Positions 7,320 to 13,387 of a stretch of 13,387 bases of DNA are shown piece by piece. The first letter of the stretch is position 1. Each line of letters opens with the position of its first letter. The stretch is from Treponema sp. (GTDB lineage Bacteria; Spirochaetota; Spirochaetia; Treponematales; Treponemataceae). The notes under the pieces are model-generated. The model saw nothing but the letters and a program-made list of their open reading frames with translations, was not told the origin of the DNA and did not search any database. The DNA lies in NCBI GenBank assembly GCA_016282455.1, contig JAEEKM010000367.1:1-13387 (forward strand). The letters are read 5' to 3'. The translations under genes were made by a program, and so were the position numbers.

Positions 7320-7338
7320 GCCATCGGAAAAAGAGAAG

Positions 7339-8265
7339 ATGACTACACGTATTTCACTTATCAGAAAGGCGGCTGTTATTGCGCTGACAGGAAATGCACT
7401 TCTGGCCGGCATAAAACTTTGCATAGGAATTATGACAGGTTCACTTGCAGTTCTGGGAGACGGAATTGATTCAGCGAGTGACGTACTGATTTCTGCGGTT
7501 GCACTGGCGGTGAGCGTTATCATTTCAAAACCCAGCGATCAGGAATATCCCTTTGGGCGCGGCAGGCAGGAAACAATCGCTTCCATGCTCCTTGTATTCA
7601 TGATTTTTGCAGCAGGCATTGAGGTAATTGTTTCTTCAGTAAAAAAAATCACTGCAGGAGACTTCATTCAGGAAGTAAGTCTTTTAGCCCTTTCTGCCCC
7701 CCTTATTTCCATTGCAGGAAAATTCATTCTCATGCTCACACAAAGGCATCTAGGCATAAAGGCAAATTCTGACATCATTAAAGCAAACGCAAGCAACATG
7801 AAAAACGACATTCTTCTCTCCGGGGGAGTGCTGGCAGGACTTGCAATCTCAAAGTTTTTTAATGCACCGGTCATTGACCCCATTGTGGCAATAATAACCG
7901 GTCTCCTTGTTTTAAAAAACGCCTGTGGACTTTTTATTGACCTTAACAGGGAACTCATGGACGGAAACGCAGACAAGGAACTATACAAAAAACTTTTTAA
8001 CGCAGTTGCATCTGTTGACGGAGTGAGTAACCCCCACAGGGCACGCATAAGAAAAATCGCTTCACTTTTTGACATTTCACTGGACATAGAAGTGGACCCC
8101 AAGATTACCGTTTACGAAGCCCACGAAAAAGCAGAACTGGTGGAAGAAGCAATCAGAAAAGAAATACCGGATTTATTTGACGTGATGATTCACATTGAAC
8201 CTGCCGGAAGCGATGAACACCAGAGACCGGAAGAGTTTGGTCTTACTCCCGAAAAGCTTGATTAG
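7339..8265 (+). CDS. CDF family divalent metal cation exporter
   Basis: A cation diffusion facilitator that exports Zn2+, Fe2+ or Mn2+ by proton exchange. The 308 residues comprise about six membrane helices (from residue 10 to about 205) and a C-terminal cytoplasmic ferredoxin-like domain with YEAHEKAELVEEAI and VMIHIEP. In helix 2, LGDGIDSASD supplies Asp44 and Asp48. In helix 5 the usual His-x3-Asp is Asn153-x3-Asp157 (NMKND), so the site differs from the ZnuA-independent zinc exporter YiiP, which has histidine there; metal choice is open. An ATG at 7318 is in frame, but it lies within a TATAAT box and lacks a ribosome-binding site, whereas 7339 is preceded by GGAAAAAGAGAAG. The start is therefore uncertain by seven codons. 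The stop overlaps the convergent HAD gene by 4 bp, with no terminator visible. Confidence 0.9.
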   Translation: MTTRISLIRKAAVIALTGNALLAGIKLCIGIMTGSLAVLGDGIDSASDVLISAVALAVSVIISKPSDQEYPFGRGRQETIASMLLVFMIFAAGIEVIVSSVKKITAGDFIQEVSLLALSAPLISIAGKFILMLTQRHLGIKANSDIIKANASNMKNDILLSGGVLAGLAISKFFNAPVIDPIVAIITGLLVLKNACGLFIDLNRELMDGNADKELYKKLFNAVASVDGVSNPHRARIRKIASLFDISLDIEVDPKITVYEAHEKAELVEEAIRKEIPDLFDVMIHIEPAGSDEHQRPEEFGLTPEKLD

Positions 8266-8915
8266 TCATTGCAGGAAAGTAAATCTGGAAGAGCATACAC
8301 TTCTTCTGCCCCACCAACAAGTATTGCCCCCATGCCAAGTTCCAGCGGAAGGGCTAAGTCTATATCGTAACGGTCACCTACAGAAAGACACTCCTTAAAG
8401 GAAACCCCCATCATTTTTGCAGCATAACGGAGAACATCCTTGTTGGGTTTTGATTTCATGCAGGTATCAAGCCCCACAACATTCGGTAAAAGTTCTTCAA
8501 GACCGATTGCACGAAGGGTTCTCTTTGCGGCAGTTACGGGATTGTTTGTTACGCAGACCAGCTTGTATTTTTTTGCAAGAAGACTTATGGTCTCCTGCAT
8601 TTTTTTGTCCACATGTAAAAATTTCTCGGGCTCAAGAATTGTGTTCCGCCACTCAATGCTTGTAAGAATGGGAACTCCAAAAGCAGTAAAAGTATTTCCA
8701 AGGCTGATTTTTTTTCCGCCATGGGCACGAGACCATTCCCTTCTCCAGGAAGTTATTTTATTGCGGGCTTCATCTTCCGTCATTCCATGAATGTGGGCAA
8801 AGTGCCTTATCTGAGCGTCCACCTGTTCAAAGACGTAGGCGGAACTTGTGTAAAGGGTACCGTCAATGTCAAAGATGAGGCAGGAAAGATGACGGGGAAT
8901 TTTATAAACTGTCAA
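8262..8915 (-). CDS. HAD-superfamily hydrolase (phosphatase), TTG start
   Basis: A 217-residue cytoplasmic phosphatase of HAD subfamily I. Motif I is FDIDGTLY with nucleophile Asp16 and Asp18; motif II is VCVTNNP with Thr123; motif III is the lysine of KSKPNKD; motif IV is VGDRYDID with Asp181. The cap segment between motifs I and II is helical, as in phosphoglycolate phosphatase- and 5'-nucleotidase-like enzymes; the substrate is not predictable. A GTG at 8924 is in frame but lies inside the excellent Shine-Dalgarno GGAGGTGA (8921-8928). The TTG at 8915, eight bases after GGAGG, is the more likely start. The gene overlaps the end of the upstream sugar kinase by 14 bp, so translational coupling is expected, and it may remove or recycle a sugar phosphate made by that kinase (inference). 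Confidence 0.88.
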   Translation of the reverse strand: MTVYKIPRHLSCLIFDIDGTLYTSSAYVFEQVDAQIRHFAHIHGMTEDEARNKITSWRREWSRAHGGKKISLGNTFTAFGVPILTSIEWRNTILEPEKFLHVDKKMQETISLLAKKYKLVCVTNNPVTAAKRTLRAIGLEELLPNVVGLDTCMKSKPNKDVLRYAAKMMGVSFKECLSVGDRYDIDLALPLELGMGAILVGGAEEVYALPDLLSCND

Positions 8916-10158
8916 ATAAATCACCTCCGTAATTTACTGAGGATGCAGGAAGAAATGTTTTTTCAATTCTGCAAAGAGAATCTGCGGCTTGTGTAAGAGA
9001 AGCAAAAAGTCCCATTCCAGTAAAGGCAAAAACTGCATCTCCCAAAAGTTCTGCATCCCTTATGGAAAGAACATTTACTTTAAGTCCTGTAAGGTCTGCC
9101 TTAAACTGATTCCAGCCGCTGTGTAAACTTTGCCCTCCTGTAACAGTCATTTCTGTTATGGGGCTCATGTTTTTTAGGGCAGCGTTTTCTTTTAAAAGCT
9201 CCACTCCATTTTTTATGGAAGAAGCAATCTGTAAAAGAAGCCTTGCTTCCTGTGAAAGACTGTCTCTGGTCTTTGCAGAATGAACTTCCTGTAAAAGGGA
9301 ATCTACCAGGGATGAAAAAGCAATTTCATGTCCGCACTGACGTTCTAGTTTTAGTTTCATTTCTGAAAAACAGGAACCTGAACGGGGAAGAAGTACGCTG
9401 GCATTCCAAAGTCCGTCTCTTACAGAAGGCAGGGTTCTTATTCCGCTTGAAGTAAAGGGTTCGCTTGTGCAGAGGTTTAAGCCTTCACTGCTTCCTGCCC
9501 TGTCACAGAGTCTTCCTGGAGCAAGAGTTGCAGTTCCCACAAGGGCACTTACAAAATCGGGTGCACCACAGAAGCAGGGTGTTCCCTGTGGAAGGCAAAG
9601 TTTTTTTGCAAACTCTTCGTTAAGTGTTCCGGCCATTGCTCCGGGAGAAACAAAGGAGGGAAGTTTTTCCTTTACTTCAGAAAGACCTGCCTGGTAAAGC
9701 ATTTCGTCATTCCAGTAGGCGGTCTGAAAACGTTTTTCCGGAAGTATGGTAACACTTTTTCCAGTAAGACGGTAAATAAGATACTCGGGACCGCTTAAAA
9801 TAGACTTAAGCTTTTGCCATGAAGAAGGATATTTTTTTTTGAAGGCAAGAAGACGGGGAATGAAAAGTGAACTTTTGTGGGTAAAGGAAGTTTCTTCGTT
9901 CCAGAGTAAAGTGCTGCCGTCTGTAGAAACGAGTGTGGGACCGTTACCGCTTATGCAGACTGCATCCGGTTTGCAAGAACAGGTTTGCTGTATTTGAGCA
10001 ACTGCCTCTTTTAGAGCTTCTTCCCATTCTCTTGCGGCATGTTCTGTTGATTTTAAAAGGAACTGGCATCTTCCGTAGCCTGAAAGCTGACCCTTTTCAT
10101 TTATGAGTGCGGCTTTGAGAGATGAAGTTCCAATGTCTACGCTTAAAACTGTCTGCAT
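8902..10158 (-). CDS. FGGY-family carbohydrate kinase, short form
   Basis: An ATP-dependent sugar or polyol kinase of the actin-like ATPase superfamily. The N-terminal phosphate-1 loop is LSVDIGTSSLKAALI (residues 6-20). The catalytic base region is CGAPDFVSALVGTATLAPG with Asp201, followed by AGSSEGLN. The C-terminal adenosine-site motif is TVTGGQSLHSGWNQFKADL and DAELLGDAVFA. At 418 residues it is shorter than the usual 480-520, so it may be a divergent xylulokinase-like enzyme with trimmed insertions; the sugar is unknown. The ATG at 10158 has only a weak AGG upstream. The last codons (Tyr-Gly-Gly-Asp) double as the ribosome-binding site of the following HAD gene. No sugar transporter or isomerase is adjacent, so the pathway cannot be assigned. 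Confidence 0.87.
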   Translation of the reverse strand: MQTVLSVDIGTSSLKAALINEKGQLSGYGRCQFLLKSTEHAAREWEEALKEAVAQIQQTCSCKPDAVCISGNGPTLVSTDGSTLLWNEETSFTHKSSLFIPRLLAFKKKYPSSWQKLKSILSGPEYLIYRLTGKSVTILPEKRFQTAYWNDEMLYQAGLSEVKEKLPSFVSPGAMAGTLNEEFAKKLCLPQGTPCFCGAPDFVSALVGTATLAPGRLCDRAGSSEGLNLCTSEPFTSSGIRTLPSVRDGLWNASVLLPRSGSCFSEMKLKLERQCGHEIAFSSLVDSLLQEVHSAKTRDSLSQEARLLLQIASSIKNGVELLKENAALKNMSPITEMTVTGGQSLHSGWNQFKADLTGLKVNVLSIRDAELLGDAVFAFTGMGLFASLTQAADSLCRIEKTFLPASSVNYGGDLFDSL

Positions 10159-10193
10159 GTTTTATAGAACCTACTCCCGGCTGGAGCACCGTA

Positions 10194-10331
10194 GTGTGGG
10201 GCTGTCCAGAAAGTTTTAAGACAGCACCACATGAGCCGAACAGGCGAAGTGCGGAAGACGGGGTGCCTTTATGCACTTCCACACGATTGCAGCAGAGGAC
10301 TGTAACCGGCCATTTAAACCAGATACAGTCC
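10194..10331 (-). other. Structured non-coding segment between prs and the FGGY kinase
   Basis: The 191-base gap between genes holds several perfect stems (plus coordinates): GGACTGTA 10297-10304 with TACAGTCC 10324-10331; GAAGTGC 10246-10252 with GCACTTC 10273-10279; GCTGTC 10201-10206 with GACAGC 10220-10225, extended by TGTGG/CCACA after one mismatch; and GTGTGG 10194-10199 with CCACAC 10279-10284. The last could close a multi-branch junction and competes with the TGTGG/CCACA extension. A T8 run on the minus strand lies just before it, nine bases after the prs stop. I do not recognise a known riboswitch or ncRNA class. It could be a leader for the kinase gene, an ncRNA, or another intergenic repeat. 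Confidence 0.45.
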
Positions 10332-10349
10332 GGAAAAAAAATCAGATAA

Positions 10350-11657
10350 TTATGCCTGTGGGTCGCAGTTATTCTGTGCCTGTGCAGGAGGGTCAGAAAG
10401 CTGTGCATTCTTTGTTTCCTGCGGGCGGCTTGCTTTTATCATTTTGTCAATGATAGTGCGGTTGTCCAGAAGGTCAGAAAGTGACTGCTGGTGATGCAGG
10501 CGGGTAATTACGTTTGCAAAGAGACCGGAAACATTTGTGCTGATGTACCACTCGCGCTTAAGAAGTTCTTCGTGGTAAACGGCGTTTGTTCCGATGATGC
10601 GGTAGAAAAGTCCCTGCTTGTAGGCTTCGTCAAAGAGCTGGATGGCGTTGCCTGTAAAGAAAGGAAGACTGATTGCGGCAATAACTTTTGTTGCTCCCTG
10701 TTCGTGGAGGAAGCCCATTGCCTTAAGGAGTGTACCACCGGTTCCAAGCATGTCGTCTGCAAGGAAGGCTACTTTTCCCTTTACATCGCCCAGAAGTTTG
10801 ATGCTCTTGATGTTTGTATTTTTTGCATCCTGGGTAACGATTGAGTAATCTCTTTCTTTGTAAATCATGGCAAGTGGTTTTTTGAGACCAGTTGCATAGA
10901 ACTTGTTGCGGTCAATTGCACCAGTGTCAGGGCTTACAACAACCAGGTCTTCTTTGGTGAGGTCTACCACACGGGCAAGCTCACGGATAATCTGGTAACT
11001 GGCATGGAGGTTTTCAAGATGAGTGTGGGCAAATGCATTTACAATCTCTCTTGAGTGAAGGTCCAGGGTGATGATGCGGCTTACTTCCATGCTTTCATAG
11101 ATGTGGCCCAGAAGTGCTGCGGTGAGTCCTTCGCGTCCCTTCTTTTTGTGCTGGCGGCTGTATGGGTAAACTGGAACAACAAGTGTAATCTGTCTTGCAC
11201 CTGCCTGACGGATTGTGTCAATTGCACAGATAAGGCACATTACGTGGTCGTTCACAGAAAGACGCATTTTGTTCTTTCCGTCGTTGAGTGAAATTTCTTC
11301 GTGGTTTTCTACATCCTGGACGATATACACGTCTTTTCCGCGGATACATTCATTCAGTTCAACTTTGAATTCTCCGTTTGCAAAATAGGTGAAGCGTGTA
11401 TCGGCCTTGAACATGGGCGGGCGGTACTTGTCCACAGAGCCACGGACACAAAGGTCAGATGTGCGCAGGTCGTTCTCAAGGTTAATCTGCTGCACAAGCT
11501 TGTCTTTTTCAAGATCGTAGCGTTTGGCGATGACATCATTCTTTAAGGAAAAGCGATGTTTGTACATGTGGCGGAGATGGGTAATTACTTCGTTGGCGAA
11601 AGCTTCTCCACCGGGACAGGCGACCACTGCAAGGTCGGTAGGTTCAGAATACGGCAT
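10350..11657 (-). CDS. prs: Ribose-phosphate pyrophosphokinase (PRPP synthetase), long form
   Basis: Makes PRPP from ribose 5-phosphate and ATP for nucleotide, histidine, tryptophan and NAD synthesis. Recognisable blocks are the flag-like FANGEFKVELNECIRGKDVY, VPVYPYSRQHKKKGREGLTA, the metal-binding LDLHSREIVNAF, VVSPDTGAIDRNKF and the PRPP loop LADDMLGTGGT (Asp301, Asp302). At 435 residues it is about 120 longer than the classical enzyme. Extra sequence sits at the N-terminus, between the flag block and the core (NHEEISLNDGKNKM region), and in a C-terminal tail rich in Gln, Asn and Pro. The reading frame extends to a TTG at 11705, but the ATG at 11657 has AAGGAAAG at good spacing and is preferred. 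A promoter lies at 11737-11765. Confidence 0.94.
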   Translation of the reverse strand: MPYSEPTDLAVVACPGGEAFANEVITHLRHMYKHRFSLKNDVIAKRYDLEKDKLVQQINLENDLRTSDLCVRGSVDKYRPPMFKADTRFTYFANGEFKVELNECIRGKDVYIVQDVENHEEISLNDGKNKMRLSVNDHVMCLICAIDTIRQAGARQITLVVPVYPYSRQHKKKGREGLTAALLGHIYESMEVSRIITLDLHSREIVNAFAHTHLENLHASYQIIRELARVVDLTKEDLVVVSPDTGAIDRNKFYATGLKKPLAMIYKERDYSIVTQDAKNTNIKSIKLLGDVKGKVAFLADDMLGTGGTLLKAMGFLHEQGATKVIAAISLPFFTGNAIQLFDEAYKQGLFYRIIGTNAVYHEELLKREWYISTNVSGLFANVITRLHHQQSLSDLLDNRTIIDKMIKASRPQETKNAQLSDPPAQAQNNCDPQA

Positions 11658-11736
11658 TATTCTTTCCTTTAGATAATCTTTTCCACTCAGGGCATAAGCA
11701 CTCAAAGCAGACCATCACTTTTGGTGACAGTAACTT

Positions 11737-11765
11737 ATCTTAGCATATTGGGAAATGAAATTCAA
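11737..11765 (-). promoter_or_regulatory. Candidate prs promoter
   Basis: On the minus strand, TTGAAT (-35, 11760-11765), exactly 17 bases, then TAAGAT (-10, 11737-11742). Transcription starting near 11730 gives a leader of about 73 bases before the ATG at 11657. Both hexamers match the sigma-70 consensus at four of six positions. Confidence 0.45.
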
Positions 11766-11807
11766 TTACAGGTATTTTTTAAATCTTAAGTTCCGAGAAA
11801 AAAACAT

Positions 11808-11836
11808 TTGCAAATCTAAACAAACCGTTTTATACT
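11808..11836 (+). promoter_or_regulatory. Promoter of the DUF1508/histone-tail gene
   Basis: TTGCAA (11808-11813), 17 bases, then TATACT (11831-11836), which matches five of six -10 positions. The predicted leader is about 32 bases and carries AAGGAGG (11860-11866) eight bases before the ATG. TATATT at 11842-11847 is an alternative -10 with no good -35. Confidence 0.6.
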
Positions 11837-11874
11837 TTACTTATATTATAAGCCCAGATAAGGAGGAGCAATCC

Positions 11875-12396
11875 ATGGGAAAATTCGTAATCAGCGATGC
11901 AAAGAACGGCATCAAGTTTAACCTTGTGGCAGGCAACGGAGAAATCATTGCTACTTCACAGGTTTATTCAACAAAGGCAACTGCTAAAAAAGGTATTGCC
12001 AGCATCATCAAGAATGCAGATGTTCCTGTTGAGGATCAGACTGTAAAAGGCTTTAAGGCACTTCCCAATCCTAAGTTTGAAGTGTACAAGGACAAGAAGG
12101 GAGAAATCCGCTTCCGCCTTAAGAGTTCAAACGGACAGATTATTGCAACAAGCGAAGGCTACAAGGACATGGCCGGTGCAATGAACGGTGTTAAGAGCGT
12201 TAAGAAAAATGCTGCCGATGCAAAGATTGTAGACGAAACTGAGGCTGCTAAAAAGACAACCGCAAAAGCGGCAACTAAAGTTGCAACAAAACCTGCTGCC
12301 AAAGCACCTGCTAAAAAACCTGCTGCTAAAACTGCGGCAAAGAAACCGGCAACTAAAGTTGCTGCAAAAAAAGCACCTGCAAAGAAAGCAAAATAA
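11875..12396 (+). CDS. Two-repeat DUF1508 (YegP-like) protein with histone-H1-like basic tail
   Basis: A 173-residue protein. Residues 1-48 (MGKFVISDAKNGIKFNL...) and 66-122 (PKFEVYKDKKGEIRFRL...) are tandem DUF1508/YegP repeats, each with the signature NG-x-IIATS (residues 21-28 and 86-93) and a following short helix ending in KNA. Residues 126-173 form a low-complexity tail made only of Ala, Lys, Pro, Thr and Val, with 17 lysines and no acidic residue, in AKKPAAK-like repeats as in bacterial H1-like proteins. The frame is open upstream to 11755, but AAGGAGG eight bases before 11875 fixes this start. It has its own promoter and terminator, suggesting strong monocistronic expression. The function of DUF1508 is unknown; the tail suggests DNA or RNA binding (inference). 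Confidence 0.9.
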   Translation: MGKFVISDAKNGIKFNLVAGNGEIIATSQVYSTKATAKKGIASIIKNADVPVEDQTVKGFKALPNPKFEVYKDKKGEIRFRLKSSNGQIIATSEGYKDMAGAMNGVKSVKKNAADAKIVDETEAAKKTTAKAATKVATKPAAKAPAKKPAAKTAAKKPATKVAAKKAPAKKAK

Positions 12397-12420
12397 TTTT
12401 TTCTTTCAATAATACATTCT

Positions 12421-12458
12421 AAGCAGGAGAGGGGCTAAACCTTTCCTGCTTATTTTTT
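12421..12458 (+). terminator. Rho-independent terminator after the DUF1508 gene
   Basis: AAGCAGGAGAGG (12421-12432) pairs with CCTTTCCTGCTT (12440-12451), giving a 12-bp stem with a single G-U pair and a seven-base loop, followed by six T (12453-12458). It ends the gene 25 bases upstream and separates it from the YkgJ-type gene. Confidence 0.9.
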
Positions 12459-12486
12459 ATACCGCCAAAGGTAACGTCACATTTTT

Positions 12487-13011
12487 ATGCCAGAATCAGA
12501 AAAGAAATCACAAGCAGAAAATAAACATACAAAACCCACACAGCCCTTTTACAGTAAAGGCTTGAATTTTACCTGCCAGAGGTGTTCTTCCTGCTGCGGG
12601 AAAGCCCCCGGTTTTGTCTACCTTTCAAAAAGAGACCTTACAGAACTAAAAAACTATTTTCACCTTAGCACAGAAGACTTTGTAAAAAACTACTGCAGAT
12701 GGGCAAACTATTACGGAGGAAGCACGGTTCTTGCCCTGATTGAAAAGAAAAACTACGACTGCATTCTCTGGAACGAAGGCTGCACTGCCTACCCTGCCCG
12801 CCCAATTCAGTGCCAGACCTACCCCTTCTGGACCTGGATGACAGACAGTAAAGAAAGCTGGGAGGAATGTGCCGCAGACTGCCCCGGAATGAACAGGGGT
12901 CAGCATTGGGAAAGGGAACACATTGAAAGCGAAAGAAAACGCTATTCGGAAAACGAACCGGTTACAAAAGAAGAAGTGGAAGAAATTATTCAAAAGGAAA
13001 GGGAGAAATAA
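12487..13011 (+). CDS. YkgJ-family cysteine-cluster protein
   Basis: A 174-residue cytoplasmic protein of the YkgJ (CxxCxxCC) family, presumed to bind zinc or an iron-sulfur cluster. Its biological role is not established. Cys30, Cys33, Cys36 and Cys37 form the N-terminal cluster (FTCQRCSSCCG). The second block is YDCILWNEGCTAYPARPIQC (Cys92, Cys99, Cys109) followed by QTYPFW, the family's RPxxCxxxPF-like signature, and two more cysteines follow at 128 and 132. The N-terminal 20 residues and the C-terminal 30 are highly charged and probably disordered. The ATG at 12487 has only a distant AAAGG (15 bases upstream) and there is no clear promoter after the preceding terminator, so expression may be low. 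An upstream start is ruled out by the terminator's position. Confidence 0.88.
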   Translation: MPESEKKSQAENKHTKPTQPFYSKGLNFTCQRCSSCCGKAPGFVYLSKRDLTELKNYFHLSTEDFVKNYCRWANYYGGSTVLALIEKKNYDCILWNEGCTAYPARPIQCQTYPFWTWMTDSKESWEECAADCPGMNRGQHWEREHIESERKRYSENEPVTKEEVEEIIQKEREK

Positions 13012-13041
13012 AACGGTTGGCATTTTTTTCAGCATGACAAT

Positions 13042-13072
13042 AAAAAAAGGACTCAGGCTTTAACCTAAGTCC
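13042..13072 (-). terminator. Rho-independent terminator after tRNA-Phe
   Basis: On the minus strand, GGACTTAGG and CCTGAGTCC (plus 13064-13072 and 13049-13057) form a 9-bp stem with one wobble pair and a six-base loop, followed by seven T (13042-13048). It lies 11 bases after the tRNA 3' end. Confidence 0.88.
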
Positions 13073-13082
13073 CTTGCTTGAT

Positions 13083-13155
13083 TGCCAGCGGTCAGAATCG
13101 AACTGACGACATAAGGATTTTCAGTCCTCCGCTCTACCAGCTGAGCTACACCGGC
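13083..13155 (-). tRNA. tRNA-Phe (anticodon GAA)
   Basis: A 73-base cloverleaf. The acceptor stem is GCCGGTG/CGCTGGC with two G-U pairs; the D arm is GCTC...GAGC with AGCTGGTA; the anticodon loop is CTGAAAA, giving GAA for phenylalanine; the variable loop is ATGTC; the T arm is GTCAG-TTCGATT-CTGAC; the discriminator is A. The 3' CCA is not encoded (ATC follows), so it must be added by CCA-adding enzyme. It has its own promoter and terminator and is a single-tRNA unit. Confidence 0.97.
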
Positions 13156-13175
13156 AAATCAAATATGATGTTCTG

Positions 13176-13204
13176 ACTATATACTTTTTTTTAAAACATG
13201 TCAA
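13176..13204 (-). promoter_or_regulatory. Promoter of tRNA-Phe
   Basis: On the minus strand a perfect TTGACA (13199-13204), 17 bases, then TATAGT (13176-13181), five of six to consensus. Transcription would start about 15 bases before the mature tRNA. This is the best sigma-70-type promoter in the window. Confidence 0.8.
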
Positions 13205-13247
13205 GCACTATAGTCATTTTCTCACTTTTTTTTGCAATTAACTAAAA

Positions 13248-13387
13248 TCAGTCAAGTGCATCCACCAGTTCGCTCAAAAGAGGAATAAGCTGCTTTTTAC
13301 GGGAAACTACATCCTTAAGGTAGTAAATATGGCTTTCTCTCTTGGGGAAGTTAAGTTTTCTGGTAAACTTTTCGTCTGCCGCCACAA
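13248..13387 (-). CDS. C-terminal end of an unrecognised gene (partial)
   Basis: An open frame enters from the right edge and stops at TGA (13248-13250). It gives 45 residues: a basic stretch containing DEKFTRKLNFPKRESHIYY, then LKDVVSRKKQLIPLLSELVDALD, which looks helical. There is too little sequence to assign a family. It lies upstream of tRNA-Phe on the same strand, separated by the tRNA promoter. The steady codon composition up to the stop supports a real gene. Confidence 0.6.
   Translation of the reverse strand, partial: VAADEKFTRKLNFPKRESHIYYLKDVVSRKKQLIPLLSELVDALD

Noticed and set aside
7233..7523. 96-codon minus-strand frame over the MITE-like element and the CDF start
   Set aside because: Mostly antisense to conserved CDF sequence; Ser/Ala/Ile-rich shadow without a ribosome-binding site.
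7668..8102. 144-codon minus-strand frame opposite the CDF gene
   Set aside because: Met/Ser-rich antisense shadow of the CDF transmembrane and C-terminal regions.
10159..10349. Known riboswitch or housekeeping RNA (TPP, cobalamin, T-box, SRP RNA, RNase P)
   Set aside because: None of the conserved core sequences I know for these classes could be found on either strand.
10334..10349. Intrinsic terminator for prs at the T8 run on the minus strand
   Set aside because: No convincing GC-rich stem precedes the T-run; the nearest pairing is only about three base pairs.
10097..10408. Short frames on both strands over the prs/kinase gap
   Set aside because: They cross the ends of two conserved genes, lack ribosome-binding sites and coincide with stem-forming DNA that explains the region better.
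11706..11754. Extended prs N-terminus starting at TTG 11705
   Set aside because: ATG 11657 has AAGGAAAG at good spacing, and the extra 16 residues have no recognisable conservation.
11755..11874. N-terminal extension of the DUF1508 protein from ATG 11755
   Set aside because: It would place the promoter and AAGGAGG inside the coding region; the DUF1508 repeat starts naturally at 11875.

Overview
The window most resembles a chromosome segment of a gut- or rumen-type Treponema (Spirochaetota). The grounds are the moderately A+T-rich composition, the long form of PRPP synthetase, a two-repeat YegP/DUF1508 protein with a histone-H1-like tail, and the general gene mix. No taxonomic marker such as rRNA is present, so this is inference. 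There is no phage, CRISPR array or transposase gene. Most of it is housekeeping and small-molecule metabolism, with several unusually structured intergenic stretches.

Left part (1-3950). The N-terminal half of leuS (minus strand, running off the left edge) lies downstream of pdxK, a vitamin B6 salvage kinase. Divergent from pdxK is a MocR-family regulator, best read as PdxR. The 314-base gap between them holds a structured repeat element (2223-2436) and a perfect 10-bp inverted repeat (2468-2514) that is the probable PdxR operator. Its right arm contains the -10 box of what looks like a leaderless pdxR promoter. Regulator, target and operator together look like a PLP-sensing B6 salvage switch.

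Middle part (3886-8265). A tight minus-strand pair encodes an acetolactate synthase large subunit and a MATE exporter (1 base apart). The MATE gene overlaps the 3' end of pdxR tail to tail by 65 bp. Upstream of ilvB, between it and a plus-strand CDF metal exporter, is a 174-bp non-coding element with 13-bp perfect terminal inverted repeats and a 4-bp flanking duplication, resembling a MITE.

Right-middle part (8262-11765). A minus-strand series runs prs, a structured 190-base gap, a short FGGY sugar kinase, then a HAD phosphatase. The phosphatase appears to start at TTG, with its ribosome-binding site embedded in the last codons of the kinase.

Right part (11808-13387). A plus-strand gene with a good promoter, ribosome-binding site and terminator encodes two DUF1508 repeats fused to a 48-residue Ala/Lys/Pro tail. 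A YkgJ-type cysteine-cluster protein follows. On the minus strand are tRNA-Phe(GAA), with its own near-consensus promoter and terminator, and the last 45 codons of an unrecognised gene.

I see no clear multi-gene system of a new kind. The best candidates for something undescribed are the DUF1508-histone-tail protein, the MITE-like element, the structured prs/kinase intergenic region, the leuS leader hairpin that covers the ribosome-binding site, and the compact PdxR operator/leaderless promoter.
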